Shown one piece after another: positions 43,262 to 50,181 of a DNA stretch of 50,688 bases. Under the pieces are notes generated by a model. It ran no database searches, was not told where the DNA came from, and was given only the letters and a program-made list of their open reading frames with translations. Position 1 is the first letter of the stretch. Each line of letters begins with the position of its first letter. Both the position numbers and the translations under genes were made by a program. Source of the DNA: Lachnospiraceae bacterium (GTDB taxonomy: Bacteria > Bacillota > Clostridia > Lachnospirales > Lachnospiraceae); the NCBI GenBank assembly GCA_017513625.1, contig JAFXEW010000025.1, positions 1 to 50,688 on the forward strand, given 5' to 3'.

Positions 43262-44000
43262 AAGAACGCTGATTGTGGTAGGTGCTGACAGCAGCATCGG
43301 AGATGTGCTGGTACCGGAGTTAATTGAACAATACGAAGATGTGATTTTAACCGAGGTACCGGCCGCATATGGCGGTTTGGTAGAAAAATACAGGGAATAT
43401 GCAGGGGAAGCGAAGCTGCATTTACAGGAACTGGATGTTCGCAGCAAGGAGCATATTCACAATTTGGAAGTATATATAGACGAGAACGGACTGGTTATTG
43501 ATTCCCTGATTTACCTGGCGGGAATCAATATACTGGCACCGGCACTGGAAGTGACAGAGGATATTTGGGACCGGGTAATGGAGATTAATCTGAAGGGATT
43601 TTTCTTCATGGCCAGAATGGTTGCGAACAATATGATATTAAACGGCGGCGGCAGTATATTGGGGGTTGCATCCCAGCACGGTGTTGTTGCCAATATTGAC
43701 AGGGCTGCGTATTGTGCCAGCAAAGCAGGAATGATTCATCTCGCTAAGGAGTTGGCACTGGAGTGGGCCCGATACGGAATCAGGGTAAATGTTGTATCAC
43801 CCACTATGATTTTATCAGAAAAAAATAAGGATATGTTGGAAGGTGCAAGGGCAAAGAAAGAGTACTTGGCCAAGATACCGTTAAAGAAATATGCAGTTCC
43901 GGAAGACATAAGCGCCGCAATACTGTTTTTGAATTCGGAAAAAGCAGCTATGATGACGGGACAAAATATGATAATAGACGGCGGCTGGACGATTTGCTAG
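43218..44000 (+). CDS. SDR-family dehydrogenase, candidate oxidative decarboxylase
   Basis: A 260-residue short-chain dehydrogenase. The nucleotide motif is GADSSIG (about 23-29), followed by LAGIN (NAG-like), GVASQHG with the catalytic Ser, and Tyr165/Lys169 in YCASKAG; the fold ends in GQNMIIDGGW. The first about 15 residues lie in the overlap with the permease gene; ATG 43218 is the only plausible start (ggag 9 bases upstream). In the known daptide pathway a dehydrogenase oxidises and decarboxylates the precursor's terminal Thr to an aminoketone. Oxidation of the Thr beta-hydroxyl is SDR-type chemistry, so this enzyme is the natural candidate; that assignment is inference. Confidence 0.85.
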   Translation: MDSRKCHSRNCLENKRTLIVVGADSSIGDVLVPELIEQYEDVILTEVPAAYGGLVEKYREYAGEAKLHLQELDVRSKEHIHNLEVYIDENGLVIDSLIYLAGINILAPALEVTEDIWDRVMEINLKGFFFMARMVANNMILNGGGSILGVASQHGVVANIDRAAYCASKAGMIHLAKELALEWARYGIRVNVVSPTMILSEKNKDMLEGARAKKEYLAKIPLKKYAVPEDISAAILFLNSEKAAMMTGQNMIIDGGWTIC

Positions 44001-44012
44001 AAAGGGATAGTT

Positions 44013-45545
44013 ATGTTAAGGGAAGTACTGTATGTAAACATTGGATATGAGAATGGATTATTTGTTTTAAAGAATAATGAAGTATGTTCTGAGATTTCTG
44101 AAGATATTATGGTTAATACACCGTTTTACAATCAGGAAAACAGTTTTGAAGAGTTGCTGGATACCATTTCCATGGAACCGGAAGAAGATATTGTCTTTTC
44201 CTATCATTGCAAAAACCAGAAACTGGTAAGAAAGTTAGCAGCAGTACTGGCTGAGGAATACGGCAAAACAGTGTATCTGGTGAATTCAAATTTGAAAAAT
44301 GCCCTGTGTTACTTGGGCGGTGAAACTATGGTATACATGTTGCAGAGCTATGATGTACTGGAAACCATTAACAGTATAGAACTGGAAGTAGTAGCTCAAA
44401 TCCCCGTCTTGGTCGAGGAGCAGGAAGAGAACCTGCAGGGATATTATGCGGCCATGAAAAATGGCTATGATGCATATATAACAGGCGTTTATCCCGCCGA
44501 TCTGTCCAATACGCTTGCAAAACATGTGGAGTTGGAAGCAGCGGTTGTAGTGGACGATGTAAGCAGATACTTGGATTTGAACGGAGCATTTCTGGTGAAT
44601 GGAGATGCGGAAAATGATATAGAAATACAGGATAAGGAGCACTTTAACCATTTACATACCGTTAAGGAGGATGAAGTACGGTTTGACAGTACAGGATTAT
44701 CCTTTAAAAAGATGGTATGCTCTTACAGTCAATATGCGAAGTGGAAAGAGAGCGGAAAGCTTGATCCCGTATATGACTACTATCTGAAAATAGAGAATGA
44801 GCAGGATTTAAACCTGCTTGCAGAAGAACTGGAAGCATTCAAAGCAGACGGCAAGATGGACACTATTTCCAGACGACTGGTTGATGAGTGCCGCTTGGCT
44901 AACCAGTGCAGCCTGAAGAAGCTTACGAGATACAGGGTTGAAAAGGATGTGGTAAAGCCCTGCATCACATCTGAAAAGACACTTCTGGCATGGCAGGAGG
45001 AGCCTTCCATGCAATTGCTGGAGGCCAACAAATTGTATGACAAGACTATGATACAAAGTAAGTGCGTGGATTGTGATATGAGTGCCGTATGTTCTAAATG
45101 TGCATGTCTGCCGGAAGGAATGAGCAGAGAGACATATTGTGAATTCATACATAAATATCCCTTTGTAGGCGAATATCTGATGAAAAAGAGAATTGTCAAC
45201 TTTTTGGGAAGGTTCAGTAAAGTATTTGAAGGAGACCGGATGGTTGAAATTTCATCCAATATTAGATGCATGGAGTATGAATCCTGCAAAAAAGCAGTGT
45301 ACGGAACACGTAACGTCTATGTGTTTAAAAAGGATGGCAACTATTATGTGTTACACATGCGTAACGGCAATCTGGTCAAGGTGGACAGAAAGTACGTTTT
45401 TTTGATGGAAGCTTGGGCATTGGAAGAGGATATCCAAACTATCGTGCAGCAGGCTGCGATTAAGTATGAGTTGAATGAAGAACAGGCCGGAGCTGTTGTA
45501 AGAGAAGGGTATGAGCAGTTGAGAAAGGCAGGAATCATCGCGTGA
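44013..45545 (+). CDS. SPASM-like Cys cluster and PqqD-like protein, RiPP recognition candidate
   Basis: A 510-residue protein of no named family that I can place with certainty. Residues 1-230 form alpha/beta units without a radical SAM CxxxCxxC motif. Residues 351-376 carry Cys351, 354, 360, 363, 365 and 376 (C-x2-C-x5-C-x2-C-x-C-x10-C), like the SPASM auxiliary Fe-S regions of RiPP radical SAM maturases. The last about 75 residues (YVLHMRNGNLVKVDRKYVFL, then EEDIQTIVQQAAIKYELNEE) follow the PqqD winged-helix pattern that binds RiPP leaders (RRE). It probably recruits the precursors, which share a leader motif, to the dehydrogenase, aminotransferase and methyltransferase. Relatives of the clostridial peptide-maturation protein group TIGR04066 are possible. 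Confidence 0.7.
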   Translation: MLREVLYVNIGYENGLFVLKNNEVCSEISEDIMVNTPFYNQENSFEELLDTISMEPEEDIVFSYHCKNQKLVRKLAAVLAEEYGKTVYLVNSNLKNALCYLGGETMVYMLQSYDVLETINSIELEVVAQIPVLVEEQEENLQGYYAAMKNGYDAYITGVYPADLSNTLAKHVELEAAVVVDDVSRYLDLNGAFLVNGDAENDIEIQDKEHFNHLHTVKEDEVRFDSTGLSFKKMVCSYSQYAKWKESGKLDPVYDYYLKIENEQDLNLLAEELEAFKADGKMDTISRRLVDECRLANQCSLKKLTRYRVEKDVVKPCITSEKTLLAWQEEPSMQLLEANKLYDKTMIQSKCVDCDMSAVCSKCACLPEGMSRETYCEFIHKYPFVGEYLMKKRIVNFLGRFSKVFEGDRMVEISSNIRCMEYESCKKAVYGTRNVYVFKKDGNYYVLHMRNGNLVKVDRKYVFLMEAWALEEDIQTIVQQAAIKYELNEEQAGAVVREGYEQLRKAGIIA

Positions 45546-46354
45546 GTCATTTTTTCGGAGTTTATAAAGATATTAAAGAGCTTAATATTGGAAATGTAAC
45601 TGAACTTGGTATTTATGAGGGGATTTTTTCTACTATCTATGCCAATATGCAGGATACATTCAGAGAACTGAACTATTACATTGAAAACGGTTTGTGTACA
45701 GGTAAAAGGGTATTGGAAATCGCTTGTGGTGATGGCGGTAATTATATGATTCCCATGGCAAAGAAGGGGTTTGAAGTGGATGGAGTGGAAATTTCAGAAT
45801 CTATGATAGAAAGATTTCATGAGCAAACGGCCCGCTTGCCTGAAAAAATAAAGAGCCGGATGAATATTTATCAGGCGAATATCTTTGAATATGATACGGA
45901 TGAAAAATATGACCTGATTACGATCCCGTCCACTACAATCTGCTTGCTGGCAGATGACGAAGAGCAGACCAGGTGCCTTTTCCAAAAGGTATACAAGTGG
46001 CTGAAGCCCGGCGGAAGATTTATGTTTGACTATCGTATCGATCAATCCTTACAGAATGAGTTTATTTCACACATTTACACGGAGACAAATAAGAAATACC
46101 CGTATGTGCTGTTTATGCAGGAGTTTAATAATGTGGTGCCCGGCCGGGGCATTGTAAACATGTATGTGGAAACAATGGAAGATGGTGTGGATAAGAGATA
46201 TATTGCCAGTTCGGATAAGAGGATTATTACTGACGGATTGGTAGAAAGATTGTTGGAAGGAATAGATTTCCGTTTACATAACTCTTATACAGTAGATTTG
46301 ACCAATGCAAAAGTAAAATTGCTTGTATTAGAAAAGGAAGAGGAAAATGAGTAA
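45542..46354 (+). CDS. SAM-dependent methyltransferase, candidate peptide N-methyltransferase
   Basis: A 270-residue class I methyltransferase. Motif I is VLEIACGDGGN (about 57-67), the acidic ribose contact follows in VDGVEIS, and WLKPGGRFMFD is motif III. GTG overlaps the upstream stop by 4 bases, and the gene overlaps the aminotransferase by 8. In daptides the C-terminal amine is dimethylated by a dedicated methyltransferase; this gene's place in the operon makes it the candidate. The specificity cannot be read from sequence. Confidence 0.88.
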   Translation: MSHFFGVYKDIKELNIGNVTELGIYEGIFSTIYANMQDTFRELNYYIENGLCTGKRVLEIACGDGGNYMIPMAKKGFEVDGVEISESMIERFHEQTARLPEKIKSRMNIYQANIFEYDTDEKYDLITIPSTTICLLADDEEQTRCLFQKVYKWLKPGGRFMFDYRIDQSLQNEFISHIYTETNKKYPYVLFMQEFNNVVPGRGIVNMYVETMEDGVDKRYIASSDKRIITDGLVERLLEGIDFRLHNSYTVDLTNAKVKLLVLEKEEENE

Positions 46355-47663
46355 GGGAACCTGGTATCCTTTGTGTAGGCCGGATGATGAAAGGATCAAA
46401 ATAAGACGGACGGAAGGTATCTATCTGTATGATACCAGAGGTAAAGAATATATAGACGCCAATAGTGGTTTGTGGAATGTGCCTCTTGGATATTCCAATC
46501 AGCACATTATGGAACAGTTAGCCGGACAACTGCAGAAAGTACAATATGTAAATGCATGTGAATTTGGTACGGAGGAAGCAGAGGAATTATCCGAGATGCT
46601 ACTGAGTCTGCACCATGATGATATAGAGAAAATAGTATATACATGTACCGGTTCGGAGGCAGTGGAGCTCTCCATTAAGCTGATACGTAAATATGCGGCA
46701 TTAAAGGGAAACGGACACAAAAGAACCATTGCCGTGTTGCAAAATTCCTATCACGGCAGTTATTACGGATCCATGTCCTGCAGTGATTATGACGGTCAGG
46801 AACGTGAGGGCTACGGTCCCCTTTTGGATGGCATTCGGGAGTTGTCTTTGCCGTTTTGTACCTGTTGCAGAAGCGGGCAGGTATCGGATAAGTGTGAGGC
46901 TGCCATGAAAGATAAATTGGAGCAGGAACTGGCTGCTTTCGGAGACAGTCTTGCCGGCATCATAGTGGAACCTATTCTGGGATCTGCAGGTGTAATACCT
47001 TTGCCGGAGTGGTTTTTACGTAGAATTATGGAATTTGCCAAAGAGTATGACACAATCACAGTTTTTGATGAGGTGGCGACCGGCTTTGGCAGAACAGGTA
47101 AGATGTTCTGTTACCAGCACTATGATATGAAACCGGATATTATTACCATGTCCAAGGCAATGAACAACGGTATATTGCCCATCGGTGCAGTGGCAGTTGC
47201 CTCTAAAATAGCAGAGCAGTTCCGTATACATGATGAATTCATCTTTCATCTTTCTACACAGAATGGTAATGCATTGTGTTGTGCGGCAACAAAAGCGACT
47301 ATTGAGGAGCTGCAAAAGAATAACGGTGAACTGTTGGTACACGCACAGGAAATGAGCGACTATTTTGCTGGCAGAATCAGGAACGAATTCATGGAACAGT
47401 TTCCCAGGATATTTGATTTGCGCGGCAGGGGAATGATGTTTGCCATTGATTTGTTGGACAAGGATATGAGTAGGAAAATGAGATTTAATGAGCTGCTGAA
47501 GGTAGTCAATCTGTTAAAGAAGTACGGAGTGATTGCTGAGTGGAGCTATCTGGAAAATCTTACATCCTGTATGGTGATTTTTCTGCCATATATTATTCAA
47601 AAGGAACAAATAGATACTATATTGGAAAAGCTGTTATTAACTTTTAATAGAATGCTTGTGTAA
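46347..47663 (+). CDS. class III PLP aminotransferase, candidate peptide C-terminal transaminase
   Basis: A 438-residue fold-type I class III aminotransferase. The PLP lysine is Lys270 in ITMSKAMNNG; other marks are TGSEAVELSIKL, NSYHGSYYGSMSCS, VEPILGSAGV and FDEVATGFGRTGKMF. Class III enzymes act on omega-amines and ketones, which fits amination of the aminoketone left after Thr decarboxylation. It carries a cysteine-rich insert (LPFCTCCRSGQVSDKC, about 169-184), unusual for the class. The first precursor gene follows after 26 bases. Confidence 0.93.
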   Translation: MSKGTWYPLCRPDDERIKIRRTEGIYLYDTRGKEYIDANSGLWNVPLGYSNQHIMEQLAGQLQKVQYVNACEFGTEEAEELSEMLLSLHHDDIEKIVYTCTGSEAVELSIKLIRKYAALKGNGHKRTIAVLQNSYHGSYYGSMSCSDYDGQEREGYGPLLDGIRELSLPFCTCCRSGQVSDKCEAAMKDKLEQELAAFGDSLAGIIVEPILGSAGVIPLPEWFLRRIMEFAKEYDTITVFDEVATGFGRTGKMFCYQHYDMKPDIITMSKAMNNGILPIGAVAVASKIAEQFRIHDEFIFHLSTQNGNALCCAATKATIEELQKNNGELLVHAQEMSDYFAGRIRNEFMEQFPRIFDLRGRGMMFAIDLLDKDMSRKMRFNELLKVVNLLKKYGVIAEWSYLENLTSCMVIFLPYIIQKEQIDTILEKLLLTFNRMLV

Positions 47664-47689
47664 TGAGTTAAGGGAAAGGAGTACATACA

Positions 47690-47824
47690 GTGAAAGAGTC
47701 AAAGAATTGCAATCTGGCATTTGAAGAAATGGAAGAAGTACAGGAGTTTAGTTTTGGAAGCGTAAGTGTTATGTTGATTTCCGTAACCACTGTATTGTTG
47801 TTAGTGTTTCAGGTAATATTCTAA
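47690..47824 (+). CDS. precursor-like peptide 1, no terminal Thr
   Basis: A 44-residue peptide with a GTG start and an aaaggag site. It shares the leader motif LAFEEMEEVQEF with the other five peptides. The rest (FGSVSVMLISVTTVLLLV and FQVIF) is hydrophobic but ends in Phe instead of Thr, and lacks the Gly-rich pattern. Too short for standard gene finders. It may be an unmodified partner, an immunity or regulatory peptide, or a diverged precursor. Confidence 0.7.
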   Translation: MKESKNCNLAFEEMEEVQEFSFGSVSVMLISVTTVLLLVFQVIF

Positions 47825-47861
47825 TATTTTTTATATGATATTGGGGAAAGGAGGAAGAAGG

Positions 47862-48020
47862 ATGAACAAGAAGAATTCTAAGAAGAATCAGAACGAGCAA
47901 ATCCAGAATAAGAACATGAAGTTCGATGAAATGGAAAAGGCTGAAGAGTTTGGTGTGCAGGATTTTCTGATTGGAGTAGGAGTAGGTGTCGCAATCACTT
48001 CTATTGCTATTATTACCTAG
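47862..48020 (+). CDS. daptide-like precursor 2 (type A)
   Basis: A 52-residue peptide; aaaggagg precedes the ATG at 47862. A charged, Asn/Lys/Gln-rich N-terminus leads to the shared leader motif KFDEMEKAEEFG, then a hydrophobic core VQDFLIGVGVGVAITSIAII ending in Thr. The C-terminal Thr is the residue that daptide enzymes convert. Confidence 0.85.
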   Translation: MNKKNSKKNQNEQIQNKNMKFDEMEKAEEFGVQDFLIGVGVGVAITSIAIIT

Positions 48021-48064
48021 TGATACTAAATACAAAACAGATGATGGAAAGGAGGTGCAAGACA

Positions 48065-48220
48065 ATGGCAGAAAATATGAATGTAGAAAACGAAGTAGCA
48101 GAAAATGTGGCATTTGAGGAAATGGAAAACGCTGAAGAGTTTGGTAATGTAAAAGATTTTCTGACCGGTGTAGGCATCGGTGTTGGTGTTGTTGCCGGTA
48201 TTGTTGCTATAGCCACCTAA
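48065..48220 (+). CDS. daptide-like precursor 3 (type A)
   Basis: A 51-residue peptide with aaaggagg upstream. Leader motif VAFEEMENAEEFG, core NVKDFLTGVGIGVGVVAG followed by IVAIAT. From the leader motif on it matches precursor 5 except at a few positions. Confidence 0.87.
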   Translation: MAENMNVENEVAENVAFEEMENAEEFGNVKDFLTGVGIGVGVVAGIVAIAT

Positions 48221-48247
48221 TATTTTTTAATTAAGGAGAATAAAGAA

Positions 48248-48391
48248 ATGTTTAATAAGAAAAACGAGATCAAAGAAGAGAATACAAAGTACGAAGAGTT
48301 AGAAGTTGCTGAAGAATTTGGTGACGGATGGTTTGCAGCAGGTGTTGCAACCGGTATCGCTATCGGTGTTGGTGTTGTTATCTTTACCTAA
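48248..48391 (+). CDS. daptide-like precursor 4 (type B)
   Basis: A 47-residue peptide with aaggag upstream. Leader KYEELEVAEEFG, core DGWFAAGVATGIAIGVGVVI ending FT. It belongs to the second type, with a Trp-Phe at the core start and an Ala/Gly-rich helix. Confidence 0.87.
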   Translation: MFNKKNEIKEENTKYEELEVAEEFGDGWFAAGVATGIAIGVGVVIFT

Positions 48392-48415
48392 TAAGGCGAG
48401 AAGGAGGAAGTTGAA

Positions 48416-48565
48416 ATGGAGAATAAGGATCAGTTAGTACAGGAAGAAAATGTAGCATTTGAAGAAATGGAAAAGGCTGAAGAGTTTGGTAATGTACAAG
48501 ATTTCCTGACTGGTGTAGGTATTGGTGTAGGCGTTGTTGCCGGTATTGTTGCTATAGCTACCTAA
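48416..48565 (+). CDS. daptide-like precursor 5 (type A)
   Basis: A 49-residue peptide with aaggagg upstream. Leader VAFEEMEKAEEFG, core NVQDFLTGVGIGVGVVAG followed by IVAIAT; near-copy of precursor 3. Confidence 0.87.
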   Translation: MENKDQLVQEENVAFEEMEKAEEFGNVQDFLTGVGIGVGVVAGIVAIAT

Positions 48566-48588
48566 CTATTATTCAAGGAGAAAAGGAT

Positions 48589-48729
48589 ATGTTTAATAAG
48601 AAGAATGAAATCAAAGAAGAAGCAAAATTTGAAGAGTTAGAAGTTGCAGAAGAGTTTTGCGACGGATGGTTTGCAGCAGGTGTTGCAACAGGTGTTGCAA
48701 TCGGTTTAGGCGTTATTGTTTTGACCTAA
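48589..48729 (+). CDS. daptide-like precursor 6 (type B)
   Basis: A 46-residue peptide with aaggag upstream. Leader KFEELEVAEEF, then Cys where the others have Gly, core DGWFAAGVATGVAIGLGVIV ending LT. Near-copy of precursor 4; the Cys at the leader-core border is unique in the set. Confidence 0.87.
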   Translation: MFNKKNEIKEEAKFEELEVAEEFCDGWFAAGVATGVAIGLGVIVLT

Positions 48730-48742
48730 TGTATTGGCTATA

Positions 48743-48777
48743 TTTGTTGTGGTGCATCAGATATGCACCACAACAAA
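48743..48777 (+). promoter_or_regulatory. intercistronic stem-loop after the precursor genes
   Basis: A perfect 15-bp stem (tttgttgtggtgcat at 48743-48757 with its complement at 48763-48777) around a 5-base loop. It has no T-tract, so it is more likely a stabilising or attenuating element that lets precursors be made in excess over the protease downstream. Confidence 0.75.
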
Positions 48778-48794
48778 TGGCTGAAGGAGAGTAA

Positions 48795-49952
48795 ATGAAA
48801 TATAGACATTTGGAAATAGAGTGTATTGATACAAAGCAGTATACAATTAAGAATTTGGCTTCCAGGAGATATGTAAAAATGGGAGCGAGGGAAACCAAGT
48901 ATTTGCTTCAATGTATCGAATGCCCGAAAGATGAATTTAATTTTGAAGATATAGAACAACTGAATCAGGAAGAACAGAAGATTATGGACGAGAAGTTTCA
49001 GGAATGGGGCTTTTTGGATGAAAATCAGGTAATTGAAGAAAAAAAAGATATTACAAAGATTAAAATTTGTGAAATTAATCCTTCTGAGTTCCTGTCAAAG
49101 GTGCCGAGATTTATACAAAATCTCTTTTCTTTCAGAGGTGCATTGTTGATATTGGCTTTGACCGTAGCAGCATTTTACCTTATATTTAAAAATCCGGAGT
49201 TGGTACTAAATACAGCAGTGGAATGTTTGCATATGGCATGGTATGATTACGTGATATTTTATGTGCTGATGGTTTTGACAACAATGCTGCACGAATTCGG
49301 ACATGCAATATGTTGTAACAGAAACGGCGGAAAAGTTAGCTCCATGGGATTGATGCTATTCTTCCTTATGCCCTGCTTTTTCTGTGATGTAAGTGATATT
49401 TACATGTTTAAGAATAAAAAGAAAAGCTTTGGTGTAGCGGTGTCAGGTATAGCAACAAACTATGCCATGGGATTAATCGGTTGTCTGGTGTTCTTTGCAC
49501 TGGCGGCAAACAATATTTATGCGCCGATTCTTTTATTCTACTTTTTTGCAAATATTGGTTTTGTGGTATTTAACCTAATTCCTTTTGTAAAGCTGGACGG
49601 TTATTGGGTGGCTACGGCTTTAATAGATGTGGATAATCTGATGGATAAGAGCATCCTAATGTTTTTTACCGGTCTGATTAAGCCGAGAGAATTAAAGGCA
49701 ATAGCTTGTACAAAGATGAAGAAAGCAATGTTATTTATATATGGTTTCAGTGCTATCATTTTCAGACCGATATTCTGGGTTATCAGCGTATATTCAGCAT
49801 ATGAATTTTTGGATTCCAAGAATTTGGTGTATTTGAGCGGTGTAGTAGTAGGATTTGTATTAGTAGTAATTTATAAAGACATATCGGATCTGTTAAAGAG
49901 ATATGTTGAAATGTATAAAAACCAGAAACAGAGAGTTTTTGGTATGATATAA
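48795..49952 (+). CDS. M50 site-2-type intramembrane metalloprotease
   Basis: A 385-residue membrane protease. After a cytosolic N-terminal part of about 110 residues come six or so helices; the zinc motif is His166-Glu167-x2-His170 in MLHEFGHAI, and the third-ligand region is NLIPFVKLDGYW (N-x2-P-x3-LDG). The site is complete. M50 proteases of this size occur in RiPP clusters, including daptides, where they cut the leader off. The N-terminal part could bind leaders, but no RRE is evident. An aaggagag site precedes the start. Confidence 0.93.
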   Translation: MKYRHLEIECIDTKQYTIKNLASRRYVKMGARETKYLLQCIECPKDEFNFEDIEQLNQEEQKIMDEKFQEWGFLDENQVIEEKKDITKIKICEINPSEFLSKVPRFIQNLFSFRGALLILALTVAAFYLIFKNPELVLNTAVECLHMAWYDYVIFYVLMVLTTMLHEFGHAICCNRNGGKVSSMGLMLFFLMPCFFCDVSDIYMFKNKKKSFGVAVSGIATNYAMGLIGCLVFFALAANNIYAPILLFYFFANIGFVVFNLIPFVKLDGYWVATALIDVDNLMDKSILMFFTGLIKPRELKAIACTKMKKAMLFIYGFSAIIFRPIFWVISVYSAYEFLDSKNLVYLSGVVVGFVLVVIYKDISDLLKRYVEMYKNQKQRVFGMI

Positions 49953-49966
49953 AAGGAGGATTAAAT

Positions 49967-50059
49967 ATGGAGACAGCAGCATTAGCAGCAATTTTTTTAC
50001 TTAGTGTGTCAGCTTTGGCAGTAAGAAACCAGAAGAAAGCAGAAAGCAAAAAGAAGTAA
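49967..50059 (+). CDS. 30-residue single-pass peptide in the RiPP operon
   Basis: METAALAAIFLLSVSALAV followed by a basic tail (RNQKKAESKKK). A strong aaaaggagg site precedes the ATG, and a terminator follows the stop, so it is the last gene of the operon. It lacks the leader motif and terminal Thr of the precursors. It could be an immunity peptide or a protease subunit; unknown. Confidence 0.7.
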   Translation: METAALAAIFLLSVSALAVRNQKKAESKKK

Positions 50060-50063
50060 TCAC

Positions 50064-50112
50064 AGAGCAGTAGGTATCATATAGGAATATGTACCTACTG
50101 TTCTATTTTTTA
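50064..50112 (+). terminator. intrinsic terminator of the RiPP operon
   Basis: cagtaggta and tacctactg pair around a loop of about 17 bases with further atat pairing; attttttatt follows. Confidence 0.85.
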
Positions 50113-50141
50113 TTACAAAAAAAGGAAAAATAGTGTATAAT
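50113..50141 (+). promoter_or_regulatory. predicted promoter of the LytTR regulator
   Basis: TTACAA and TATAAT spaced by 17 bases, directly after the operon terminator and 40 bases before the regulator start. Confidence 0.7.
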
Positions 50142-50181
50142 ATACGGGTCAAAAGAAGTATTATGTGAAAGGGAAGAAAGA

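Noticed and set aside
44013..45545. Calling this protein a radical SAM maturase
   Set aside because: The SPASM-like cysteines are present, but the required CxxxCxxC motif is missing from the N-terminal half.
47690..48729. Lantibiotic or class II bacteriocin precursors
   Set aside because: No double-glycine leader, almost no Cys or Ser in the cores, and no lanthionine synthetase; the terminal Thr and the enzyme set fit daptides better.
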